Part shown: one piece after another, positions 24,730 to 36,670 of the stretch | How the letters are laid out: every line of letters starts with the position of its first letter | How positions within the stretch are numbered: the stretch's first letter is position 1 | Assembly: GCF_047495875.1 (NCBI RefSeq) | Contig: NC_092471.1 | Coordinates: forward strand, 4,733,001-4,797,000 | From: Pithys albifrons albifrons | Taxonomy: Eukaryota; Chordata; Aves; Passeriformes; Thamnophilidae | Direction: 5' to 3' | Length of the DNA stretch: 64,000 nucleotides | Program-made: the position numbers and the translations under genes | Notes under the pieces: generated by a model | Databases searched by the model: none | What the model saw: only the letters and a program-made list of their open reading frames with translations | Told to the model about the DNA's origin: nothing

Positions 24730-27700
24730 AAACATGGTATTTTCTAAATGTGTGTGAAGGGACTGGAAGAATGAAACTAAGTGTGTGGCTTAGCTGTAAA
24801 TATATATCAAGTGGGGAAAGTGTGCTTTCAGGAGAACTATGAGAGCACAAAACATTCTGGGACTTTAACTGATTTTTTTACCTGTCTTCTAGTTACTTAT
24901 GGCTCAATAAGTAATTTGTATTTTCATATATAAGTACAATTTATGGTATATTGGATTTATGGTATTTAAGACTGACTAGCAGCTAAAAGTAAAATTGGTA
25001 ATCCATTAATGAGTTTTCATATAGAGTTCCTTATGTTCATGTTCTTTGTATGACTAGACCTGCTGAATTAGTGGGAACAGCACAAATACGGTGAAATGAA
25101 CCTGTGGAACTTCATAGTGCCATGATCAAGACTATGACTTTGGAGCTTAAATTAAGTGAAAATGCTCCTTGCTGATATGTGAAATACTGCTCATGCAAAT
25201 GTTCATGGTTGCTATTTTATTGACAGAGTAGAAATTAATGCATGAAAAATATCTAGTCTTTTTTTCTTCAGTCTAATACATTTGTGTTGAATGTGGTGTG
25301 CAATTTCTTGGTTTGCATTGTCAGCTTTGGATAAAAGTCATATCATTAAGGACTGCAGGTATTTTTTTCTCTCTCCGTCACTTTGCTAATTTTAAAATTT
25401 AATCATCCTTTCCATCATTTAGGATACTTGATGGGTCCATGAATTTAATCGGAATGTTTATTAAGCATATCTTTGAAAAACAAGGGTTCTCATTAAGGGG
25501 AACTGGTCAAGCTTTCACACTGACAGCTGGTACCCACACAGGTCACCAGAGGTTCTGGACCTACACTGATTAAAGAAAGGTGACACAAATGAACTTGCTG
25601 TTCTGACCTTGATTTGAGTGTTTGTTGTTCCGTTCTGTGGGTTTCTCTGTGTTGCAACACAGAGATTCTTGAGGAATGCCAAGGAATGACCTAGTTTCCA
25701 ACCTGAAAGACACTAACTAGGGCAGAGCGGAGCTCACTCCACCCTCAGCTAACTTCTTTTTGGCCACATTGCTTCCAAAATTTAGCTTCAAAGTATCACC
25801 CAGGGGCTGTTGTCCCATGGAACCTTTCTTTTCACAAAAGGACAAATGGTCAATTGAACACAAGCACAATCTGCTCATTTCATTATGTGGCTTCCAAACA
25901 GATCCTCAGTGGGTGAAGGATTCAACGTGGTATTGAAGTGCTCAACATCTCCAGCTTACCAAGTCGAAGGCTGCATTATAGGATTCTTTGTACGCAACCA
26001 CTTCTTGAGACTTGAAGGGCTGAAGGGTTAAAGAGCAGGAGGAAAGGTCAAGCCAGATAAGTAAAAGTCCATATTTCATAGAATTACTGTTTTACTTATC
26101 ACTTTTCTTGAGACTTGACAGGCATACTGGTAATTAGGTTATCACCTTCAAATAGATTTATAGGCTCTCGGGAATTTTTATTCCACTTACCCTTGGGGAT
26201 GTCTTAATATTCTGCCTTTGTGTTGGCATTTGTGATTCTTAAAGGTCTCACAAAATAATGAAGACAGGCATATGCAGCAAATATCTTTGGATTCACTATA
26301 TATTCTGGCAGTAAATTTATAACGCTATTTTCAGCAAGCCTGTTTGCATTGCATGTTGCTTTTGAATGCACAGTTACTGTTCCAGGATAGTTTTAGATTG
26401 TTAAAGTAGAAATACTGATTTTCATTCACTAACTTTGGTATTTGGCTTTTGTCATCAGTGCTCTTCTTTGATGCAACATTAATTAACTTCAAGGGATTCT
26501 TTCATATTAATTGGACAGGTGAGCACTGAAGCAAACACAGTAATGGTTCTAAACTTCTCATATGCAGGGACAAGTGTGCACACCATTACAGTACAGGAAT
26601 TTAAATAGGGAATTTTGCAAAAGCCTTTGACTTTGTTAGAACAAAATGCAGCTGAAGCACTGCCTTGAAACCAGACATCACAATCCCATGGATTTACTCA
26701 GCAGCTGATTGCTCAAAATATTTTCAACCTGTTTTTGACAGACAGAAATCCTCACGATAAGTCCTTTATAAAGGTGGTCCTGCCAAGTTTGCCACAGAAG
26801 ACACTCCCATCTCTACCAAGAAGAAAGACATCAGATCCCATTTTATGCAAAACTAGAAGCAGCAAACAGGAGTGACAACAAGATCCAGACAGTTTCCTGT
26901 TCAGCTGTAAGACTCTGCTCTGGCTGACTTGTGGACTGCTCTATTTCATTATTCTGGATTTCAGTGTTGCTTCTTGGTAAAATCAGCCAGCTGTAAGAAA
27001 GGGCTATCATGGTGCCTGATAGACTCATTTCAAATGTTAAAATTCCACTGCTGTCTGGGTGAACCACCCCTCAGATAAGAAGTCTCTCAATTTAAACCTC
27101 ATTTCAGTTTTTGACTTTTATTGGGACAATGTACAATGCCCATGCAAAAAAAGAAACAAGATCTTGTTTGTCCTTTGTTGTTAAGACCCATCAAATATTC
27201 ATATGGTTTGTACAGAGACCTCAATATTATGGCAACTGTTCAGAGCAAGAAAAGAACATTTCCCCACAGGAAGAAGCTTACTCTTTCTTCAGCTTCAGAA
27301 AGAAGATACCTCCTTGTTCAGGGGCTGTGGAGGGAGAGGGGGGAGAACTGTCACTGTTCCTTTCACCCTTTTGAGACAAAAACATTGACCGTCAGCGAGT
27401 TTGTGACAATTGGCTGTTATTAAACTCCAACTTGCTGGGGCCAGCTGTGCCTAATTTGAGTCACTGGTGCAAAAATAACCAGTCAGCAGGAATGGAGGCA
27501 ATTATGGGTAATTCTGCTGTAGAGCAGCCCTGCATCAGAATCCCAGGATTAACTTTAGGCTGGCACTCCAAGGTGATTGAATGAAGAACACAAGTCTTCA
27601 GTTAAATCATCAGGAGCTGAAATCAGATTTTATATAAGGCAATTTTGGAAGTCTGTAACCTGTATTTTAATTTGCTTACAGAAAGGTTTTCAAAATTCCT

Positions 27701-28822
27701 TTCCAGCTTGGAGATGCATAGAGGTACATAATAATATTTTCAAGGGGTTATTTGTTTTACTTTTAAATATCCAGCCCTCTCGTCCAAATGTTTATTTTTC
27801 AATCATTTAAGAATAAAAACAATCTCCAAATGTGTTAAGCCATTTCTATACCTTGACTTGTTACTACTGTTACACTTCAAAATAATAATTTTATTTTTAT
27901 TTTTTTTAAATACCCCAAACCTTAATTTTAATAAAATACTTCCATCTTCCTTGTTGAAAATCATGTTATTTTTGTAAGTACTGCTATGAAATGCATGCAC
28001 TAAACAAATTCAGAGAGTAAGAAGTATTACTCTAAGCAGTCAGCCTTGAGTTGTGTTTCTATGTAAAAAAAAAGAGTATGTAGAAATGAAATTTTAAGTA
28101 ACCATATCATTTTGACAAACAACTCCAGAAAACCTGGTACAACTTCATACTGCACAACATAGTTTATTTTAAGCTTTTAATATGAAAACAGCATCTAGCT
28201 GTGCTATATCACTTGAACAGCTTCATTTAAAAAATAATGTAGAAAAACCTTATGAAAAGAACTCAGCAAGAAGCTTAAATTTCACAGACTCCTGTCATTA
28301 ATAGCAGTATTAGCCAGACCAAAATAAAATATCTAACTATATTTTTAAAGATGGCACCTTCCTGTCAGCCCTTCTGACTCTGTTGTGTCACCATAATAGA
28401 GAAAACTTTTCATAGAGGAAATTAATAGCACCTTTGTTGTAAGTGAGAGTTACTACAACTTCTAGTTTTCCAGCTTCTTAGCATGTGGCAGACCAAAATA
28501 TCAGGTGTACTGACACTGCTTCCTGAAGTCAGCTTCTGTTGAAACAAAGCATAAGCTCCCTACCTCTAACAAGGTATAATTTAGGACATCAAGCCTCTGT
28601 TCAAGCTAATAAGTAGATCCATGTCCTTTCAATTATTTATTCCTCTGGCAGACAATTCCATTAACCCCCTCCTGTGCAATAATTTGTTCTGCCACATGTT
28701 AGAAAAATTATTTTCCAGCTGCTCAGCAATGCTGCTACGGCAAATTGCAAGCATTTGCTGGCAGACAGCTGATACTCAGCAGAGAGGTGAGCGGTGACAT
28801 CCGATCCGGGGACTGTAATGGA
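24730..28822. other. Unique noncoding sequence, no gene seen
   Basis: No exon or transposon is recognised. Segments near 25380-25480, 26460-26520 and 27400-27500 read like conserved noncoding DNA, with ATTAATTAA, TTAATTG and AATTGGCTG-type motifs, but there is no direct proof. The three overlapping plus-strand frames at 27111-27423 in different phases show that frame length alone carries no signal here. Confidence 0.5.
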
Positions 28823-28934
28823 GTAGTAAATAGCAGAAGACAAATGTTAAGTTTCTCCAGCGTGATGTTTGTGGACTGACAGCAAGAAGACATGCAAAAA
28901 TACTGATGAATTATTCACTCAGCTCAAGAAATAC
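28823..28934 (+). repeat. Diverged local duplication, first copy
   Basis: This copy starts with GTAGTAAATAG (28823) and contains AGACATG and GAATTATTCAC (28908-28918). The same elements recur in the same order and spacing at 29013-29125, about 190 bp downstream. Between the shared blocks the copies are diverged but alignable, by eye near 70% identity. An old tandem duplication of about 110 bp is the simplest reading. Confidence 0.65.
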
Positions 28935-29012
28935 ATTAAAGCTGTTCCTGCTGTATAGGTGAGACCCAAGCCCGCAGTGAACACCAACACTTGTTAGGTA
29001 GAAGTTAACTCG

Positions 29013-29125
29013 GTAGTAAATAGTGCAGCACAAACATGTTTGAGTTCACCCACCACGACATTTGTAGGCTTACAAGGATGAGACATGTGAAATGGTAGTG
29101 AATTATTCACCTACCTCAGGTAAAC
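29013..29125 (+). repeat. Diverged local duplication, second copy
   Basis: This copy starts with GTAGTAAATAG (29013), continues through a TTTGTAGGCTTACAAGG block matching TTTGTGGACTGACAGCAAG of the first copy, then AGACATG and GAATTATTCAC (29100-29110). The offset to the first copy drifts from 190 to 192, so only small insertions or deletions separate them. I do not recognise the unit as a known transposon. Confidence 0.65.
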
Positions 29126-32100
29126 AGGGAACCATTTCATTTTCTGCACCCAGGAGGACTGTTTGGGGAGTCAATACAGACAAATGTGTAACAACAGCAG
29201 CCACTGCTCCCAAACTTTATGCTTTATTTTATAGGAGGCTGCACAGTTCAGAAAGCTACACCTACTGGAGCTTTTGCACAGGGTTTTGCAGCTGCACCGA
29301 CTGCTATCCCCTCAATAAGTCCACGTTTTTGAATGGGTATCCAGTACCACATAATTGTAGATTGAGAGTGGTACCAGCAGAATTTCCCACCATGCTGGAA
29401 AGGAATAGCTATGAAGGCAGGTCAGCTCAGGCTTTGTACAGATGTTCTATTCTTGAGGCAGAACAGCTTAAGATTACTGAAAGGTCACGTAGTCACCACT
29501 GATGTCTGACCAAAGAACAGAGAATTAAGAGGCAGACACAAAAAAATCCCAACCAAAACCCCTACACCATCCACAAAGTCCTGTCTCATGACTCACATAT
29601 CAGGTTTCTCTACACACAAGAGCCATCTGCAACTAGTAAATCAAGACCAATTGGCTAAATTCCTCTTTTATTCTCTCTCTTTCTTAATTTTCCTGGAGAA
29701 CTCATTTGTTTGTAATTTTTTTTGCAGGCTCAATTACCATATATCCAATCAAAAGATATAAAGTTATAGTTTTGGTTTGCTTGCACACACATACATGCAT
29801 ATATATGAGTTAGAAGATAGGAGGGCATTTTTCATGAGCAGTTTGACCAGAAAAGAAAATACATAGTTTTTAAAAGAACATATAGAGCAACAGAAATCCA
29901 GACAGCAGAGAAACGGGTTCACTGTAGAGAAGAAAAGGCACAGCATGCTTTACAAATGCTAATGTACGTGACAGAGAACTATCAACCTCATTTCTCAATA
30001 GAAAATTTAAAATTCCAAGCTTAAATGGTTTACTAAAAATTACACAATAAGTCACTGCTAAATTCTGAAAGTAATCCCAAACCTAATCCCCAGACCACAG
30101 TGAGTCCTTAGGGAATTACTTATGGACTTATTTTTCACTGAAATTGTGCTTTCCCTTGTTTCCTTTGCATTTAATAGAAACCATGGCTCAACACCCTTTA
30201 AATTTATTGTATTATATTTCCTAAGCAGTGGGCAGAGATGAGCATGGGCTAAAGTGATTCCTTACTCTTTCCAGGTCAGTCAGTCCCATGCAGATCCCAC
30301 CCTGAGGTTTTGCTGTGTGAGGGGCCCCTGACTGCCCTGTCCTCAGGTCAGCCCAGGCTGCCAACCCTCCACCCCATTCGACTGACCCTGTGCTCCTTAA
30401 AACAGCCTCTGCTCGAACTAAACCCAGCATTGAATCAAGAAATGTATGTTTGGGAAATTTTCATGAGTCACTGCACTGTGTGAATAAAATTGGGAAATAA
30501 GTATTACAACCATAACCATAGAGCCACTGTGACCTGCTGCCCTGCCAGTTGTTCCTCATGCTGAAATGGTTCTCAATTAACTTGAGAAATTGTGTTCCAA
30601 ACAGTGGCTTTAAGCTTTTTACATCACCTATTTATTTGCTTATATTAACTGTAGGTAGAGGCATTATTTTCTAGATCATTTTAAAGGAAATCTAGGCTGC
30701 CATAAGGAAATTTTATACATCCCAGGCTGCTTGTACTTACACAGTAACAAAGCTACACTGAAGAGGGCTCAGTACAGCCACACAACAGAATTCAGCAGAA
30801 ATTCCATTTTATTCTAGAATTTAGGATACTGCTGCCAGCCAATGGAAAAAAATAGAAGTACTCTGACAGTATGGAAAGACATGAAATATCACTTGTATGG
30901 TTATCATCCAGACTGAGAGGGACACGTAGGAAGGACTAAGCAAGGACATGAGGATGGAAAGCCTGTTTCTGGATATAGAGGAACTAAACTAAAAATGAGT
31001 TTAGGAAAAAAAACCCTCCTGGCTAAGTGAAGAGAATGAGCAAAAAGAATAGACAAAGGTAGGGAGAACTGGCTTCTATGAGGCATTGCATTCAAATGAG
31101 ACACACAAGTGACCATTCTTTTCATAGGAGATGTATGAAATCTCCCAGTAAGTGTTCCCTCCTACCTGGGGCTGGTTGATATGACAGCAGAGAGGTTGGC
31201 CCCAGCAAGATGTCCTGCTGGGCTGAGCAGCAAACTTGAGCACTGCAGTGAAAACTTCCCAAACTGATGCTGGAAGGGGAACAATAACCTGATGGAAAAA
31301 ACAATGAATAAATTTCACCAATTAAAAAAGAGACATATGAAAATGTCACAGCTGAAAACAAAAAAAAAAACCCAACCCAAAAACCAGATTCTAAAACATG
31401 AGAGTAAACCTTGCCTGAAAAGAATGATTTGGCTCTTTCATATTTAGACTCTGATTAGTGAATGATACACAAAGCCATTGTACATTTATTTGTTTCAGTT
31501 CCTGTAGAAATCGGAATGTAAATGTGTCATTGTTAAAAAAGAAAAAAGGATTGTCTGGTACTCAGAATGGCTGAATGATGTTTCAAAATACAAATTAGAA
31601 TTGCCTTTGTTGCACAATTCACATGTAATGCTATGCAATCCTTTAATTTAGGTTTTTCCATAGGTAGCCATTTTCCTCATGGAAAGTGTGCTATCTTCAT
31701 TAATTCCCAAGCACAGAGCTTTGAAAATTGATCTCCCTTATAGATATGGTATTACAGCAGCTAATCGAGTCAATGAAGCTGTGGCATAAAAATACAAGTT
31801 CCACTTAATTATGAATGTGCTGAAAATACCAGCATTTGCTTTCCTGTTTTGGGCATCCTGTACTGACAGAGCATTTGAATCTGCTCTTTATTCCCTGATT
31901 CCCTAGTTATAATTCCCTAGTTACAGGGAGATTTTTCATCTTATTGTTTTGACAGTAGACTTTTCAGATTCTGTACAAAAGCCAGATAGAAACTAATTCC
32001 ATCTTTACAGTGTGATTTCACTTGCACATCATAACTTAGGACAAGAAAAGGAACAAAAATGAGCATTATGTGAGCACTGAGCATCTTGCTTTAAAGAAGG

Positions 32101-35100
32101 TAAAGTCCAATGGAAATAACATGATGATTGTTCTAAAGACATTGAAATTCAGATTAGTGACAGGCTTATTAAGAGTGAACAGACATGACTCCTCTGTTAA
32201 ATTGGAGTTGGTGTTTAGATGGCATTTTGTTTGCAATACTAGCTGTGTGTCTCAACAATAAGAAATGTTTAAAATAATAGCTGGGCTAGAATAAGTAGCA
32301 ATATGATAAATCAAATAAAAAAGATAAACCCTATAAGAAGTGCTTATGAAGCTTCAATTCATGCTAAGAATACAAATGGAAACTTGTAAATATCTTTTTA
32401 CTCTTGTCTTTTAGAAGAAGTGAGTTAGAACAAGCCCATAGAAAGATGATTGATGGAGTATGGTGGCATTATGAGCAATATTCTGGAAATGTCTCAACAG
32501 AGAGCCTATAAATTTGAGTTCACACATCCCTGCCTTTCACAGATCACAGTTCCACAGAGTGATGTCTTCTATATGACCTTCCTCTGTCACACTTGCTTTA
32601 TGCATCCCTCTGTCTCAATGCAGACACTGGTACTGGGGCTCCAGCAAATCAACAGGGAGGGGTCAACAAGGGACCTGCCAAAAGGTTCCCCCAAACCTTC
32701 AAATGAACTGTCTGACTAGAATCCAGGCACTAGTCAAGAAAATAAATATGCTTTCAAATCCAGTACACAATAATAAGAAGAGAAGGGAAGGGAAGAACTT
32801 TTACTAATGCTGGAGAGAAAAGCAGGTTGGTGTTTTTTCCTTCCCCTAAATCTGCATTCTGTAGACACACTTTGGGCCAGAGCTCAGCAGGTTAAAAATA
32901 CCTCCAATGTGCTGGGTCAGTATTTATCTACCTTGGCAAAAGGCCTGTGGGAAAGGAGTTTGGTCATCAAGAAGGACTTAAAAATATTTTTATTTTCTAT
33001 TGTAGCTGATCATGGTGTCTAAACCACTAAAAATGATTTTTAATAGCCATTAGTTGAAGTTCAAATAGATACAGAATCTACATGGCACCAACTTTACAGC
33101 AGAGATTTCACCAACATAGAACTGATAACAGAGACTTGATTACAGATCTTGTGCAATGATAAAAATTCTGATTGAGAAGTTGAAAGTGGATATAAATGCT
33201 TTCACAGCATCCAACACCTCACTTATCAGACTAGTGACACAGAACAGCAAAGGAGAAAACCTTTTTCTGCATGTCCAGAAGCAGAAATATCCAAGGCAAC
33301 TGATTGTGCCTAAATCCAGTGACAAATTCCTTAAAAAGTGACTAAGTGAAGATAACTGGATGACAAAAATCAAACAGGAAATAAAGGGAAATATTTAAAA
33401 CATTCACTTGCTTTGGAAACTTTGTTTTTTTAAGGAACTTCAGTTTTCTGAGTGTTGCTGTATTGTCTTTAACTGTGCCATGTAATGTAAAATTTTTGAA
33501 AGCAGATTCATAAAAGGTTTCTTTCCACGACAGTGATATTCTGAACTCTGCTATCTGATGCATTCAGAGTACACCACGATGTCCATTTGCTACTACTTTT
33601 AAATTAAGATTTAGTGTAGTAATAGATTTGATCAGAACTTAGTTCTAATTACCTGTACAGTTTGTCATAATAAATTGGATTACCTTTCATCACATTACTT
33701 GGGTGGCACAAAACAAATGAATATAAACTGGCATAACATGTAATATCCTTAAAACACTTGACTAACTCTTACATTTTACTGCAAATGAGTGAGGTAGTGG
33801 AACAAATCTTCCCCTAGAATGGCAATTTACCTCTAATTATGGCTTCAACTGTTAACACCTCAATTCTGGTAAGAAAGTAGCTTTTAGTGAAAAAAAAAAA
33901 GGAAAAGAAAAAAAAAGGTGGAACTTTTCAAAAGTGCTAAGACTGGAATCAAAGAACATTTTCTGAGGTCTTATTAAGAAAGCTGAAATTGAAAGAAAAT
34001 TTCTGCTTTTAAAACACTGATTCAAATGTCAAAAAGATGTGGCTTAATTGGGACTGGATGAAACAGGAAAATGCATTTCCACAGAGCCAAATTGTGCCTT
34101 CTGAGTTGGAAGCAGGATCTGTCTAGCAAGGTTTGCAAATCCCACATATGTAGCAGTACAAATAGAAAGTCTGGAAGTGTTCAAGAGACTGATTTTGGGA
34201 ACATGATACATGCTGCTTTAGCAAGAACAAAAAAAAGCTCATGAGCCATTGGGAAATGTGCCCTCTGAAATACTAAAATGTGTCTGAAATGTAATTTTAG
34301 TGTTCACCAAAACAAATTTACCATGAAATTATATGCTAAATAAAGAGTCTGAAAAGTAGTTTGCACACACAGGACTGGATACATTGTAAAAAACTCCAAC
34401 AATTTGAAGTACTTTTGAAAATGGCAGTCCATGAATTAAAAAGGAAGTATCTTTATTGCTTTGACTGGTTGAACCTCAGTGTAAGAAAAGCTTTGCCCCA
34501 GATCTAGGCCATATCAATTAAGAAGTTCAAAACTTTATGTTTAGTGCTCTATTAGGTGAATATCTGTTTCCATGGAAATTTTATTTTATTTGCTTCTTTT
34601 CTGATAATCAAAAAGACAATCAAAACCAGAGTCTGGGTGGTGAAATGACATCATAACTCTTGATATACATTTATTAGAGATCTTCAAGAGTCACTTAAGA
34701 AGAAAAAAATAGTCCTTTAGCTTTCTAGCAACTGATGGACTACCTGAAAACTGTTTTCAGGCACAATTTAGTTTAATTTTCCTTCCTAAGCCCTGTCAAC
34801 TGCCATATAAACCTGGCTACAAATAGCTATGTTGGTGTTCAAAAACTGTGTTCCTTATAATGGAAGCTGAAAATGTTTTATAGGACAAATCCTATCTGCA
34901 TGTTTTTCTTTACATTGAGTTTTTTCAATCTTAGGAACTATGGATTTATTGAAGTACAGCCTTGTTCCCTCAATATTCCATCCAATGCAGTGCTGACACA
35001 AAGTGCATTGAGCATACAGGCCTTCAGCCTTGGAGCAAGAGGAATTTTTTTAATAGGAGCCATAATTAATTTTGTTATTAAATTTGCAGGTGATGAGGCT

Positions 35101-36304
35101 AAACCTCTGGGACTGAGCAGAGTAAATCTGAAATTGCACAAAAAAAGACATTATTGTTCAAAAATTTATGTTGCAACAACAGAATAATCTCTTGGTTTCG
35201 TGCCTAAGAGACAACAAAGAGAACCATAAATGAACAACATTATGTTACCCGAAACAATGTCTGTAAAACCTTTAGAGGAGAATGATATCCTTCTCTCTAG
35301 TGAAATTAATTACAGTCTTCCATTTCTAACAGGAAGAAACACATTGAATTCCATACATTTTGTCTTTTGGTAAACACATTTCATATCTATTATCTCTGCT
35401 CTCCTTTTCTTAAATCCAATTCTTGTTAGTTCAACTAATGATTAAAAAGCCTTAAGCAACTGCCATTGGAAGCTGATGATAATTCTGATCAATCATATTC
35501 CAATAACTGAATATCTACATATCCCTCATCACTGTGGCATGTGAGGGCACTGAAGTCCAATCCCATTCCTTGCATTCCTTGATGGATCAGTCTCCAACAT
35601 AAACCATCTCTGTTTACATTTCACAAGACTTTAGTCCCTGTCACACTGTATATTCATCATCCTTTTTCTGGGACACAAAAGGCTGTATTCCTACTAAATA
35701 TGTTATAATTTTCAAATAGGCAACTATCAAACACATTTGGTCATTGTGCATCTACAAATATAAAGAAACCTTGAGAAGTGTTTAACAATTTTTAAAATTT
35801 TTTCCTATACCCTGTCATTTTTTTTTTTTGGTTAGGATTAAATTGCATCTATTCACTTCCAGAATGAAACATATAGAAATCTGTATTTCTACCTTCATAG
35901 AAATTTAAAGGGTTGATGGCTCTTGGTATGTTCCCAAGACAGAAAAAGTGATATTAATGAAATGTGAAACATCATGAATTAGAGGTAGTAAAATATTTAA
36001 ACTTACTTGTAGTTGTTGTGTAACTATGACACCCAGTCCACAGCAGAAGGATACAAGAAAACTAATAGGTGAGGTTTTTTCTTCTTTTTTCTTTAAATGC
36101 ACTTAAATGTATTTAATAAAACCAGTGGGTTTTTCAGCAGACACATTATAGTCATCTCACAATGTAGACATTTTGAAGGATTAAATTTATGGCACTACCT
36201 GTAAAATGTCATTGAGTCAATATTTGGGAAATGGATACCATCAAATAGAATAGAATGACACAAATTCATAAGATGCCATAATTCCACATTTCTGAACTGA
36301 CCTT
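29126..36304. other. Unique noncoding sequence with minor simple repeats
   Basis: No exon is recognised. An imperfect (CA/TA)n microsatellite lies at 29782-29807, an A/C tract at 31355-31386, a perfect-looking 14-bp tandem pair at 31898-31925 and an A-rich tract near 33890-33917. The segment 31740-31830 (with TAATCGAGTCAATGAAGC) resembles conserved noncoding DNA. Plus-strand frames of 136 codons (29092-29502) and 104 codons (34873-35187) have no recognisable domain. Confidence 0.5.
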
Positions 36305-36670
36305 CTTAGGTCTCTGGGGCAACCTTACCTCTCTCCACACCTGCTTGAAAGGAGGAGGTAGGAAGATGGATCTCAGCCCCTTCTTCAAGGCAACCAGTGA
36401 CAGGACAAGAGAACACAGTCTCACGATGCACCAGGGGAGGTTCTGGTTGGACATCGGCAGGAACTTCTTCATGGAAAGGGTTGTTAAACATTGCAATGGG
36501 CTGCCCAGGGAGGTGGTGCACTGACCATGCCTGGAGGTGTTCAAGAAAGAACTGGATGAGGCTGTTAGTGCCATGGTCTGGTGGACAAGGTGGTGATCAG
36601 CCAAAGGTCAGACTCGATGATATCAGAGGTCTTTTCCAGACTCAGTGACCCAGTGATTCTGTAATTCTGT
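36305..36670 (+). mobile_element. CR1 LINE, 3'-terminal fragment of about 365 bp, sense
   Basis: In plus orientation the CR1 3' blocks follow in order: CTGGGGCAACCTTACC, CACCTGCTTGAAAGGAGG, AGTGACAGGACAAGAGAACA, CACCAGGGGAGGTTCTGGTT, GGGCTGCCCAGGGAGGTGGT (about 36498-36517), CCTGGAGGTGTTCAAG, and CTCGATGATATCAGAGGTC followed by TTTTCCAGACTC. It ends with an octamer-like tail GATTCTGTAATTCTGT at 36655-36670, the derived form of the ATTCTATG repeats that terminate CR1. The copy is 5'-truncated and clearly diverged. It is untranslated CR1 sequence, and the 112-codon minus-strand frame across it is incidental. Confidence 0.95.

Noticed and set aside
29092..29502. 136-codon plus-strand frame beginning inside the second tandem copy
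   Set aside because: No domain, biased cysteine/serine-rich composition and chance length; no splice or promoter context seen.
34873..35187. 104-codon plus-strand frame with a hydrophobic segment, open on both strands
   Set aside because: I considered an old CR1 or other LINE remnant because of a weak resemblance near 35060-35110, but could not support it.
36266..36604. 112-codon minus-strand frame
   Set aside because: Antisense to a sense-oriented CR1 fragment.
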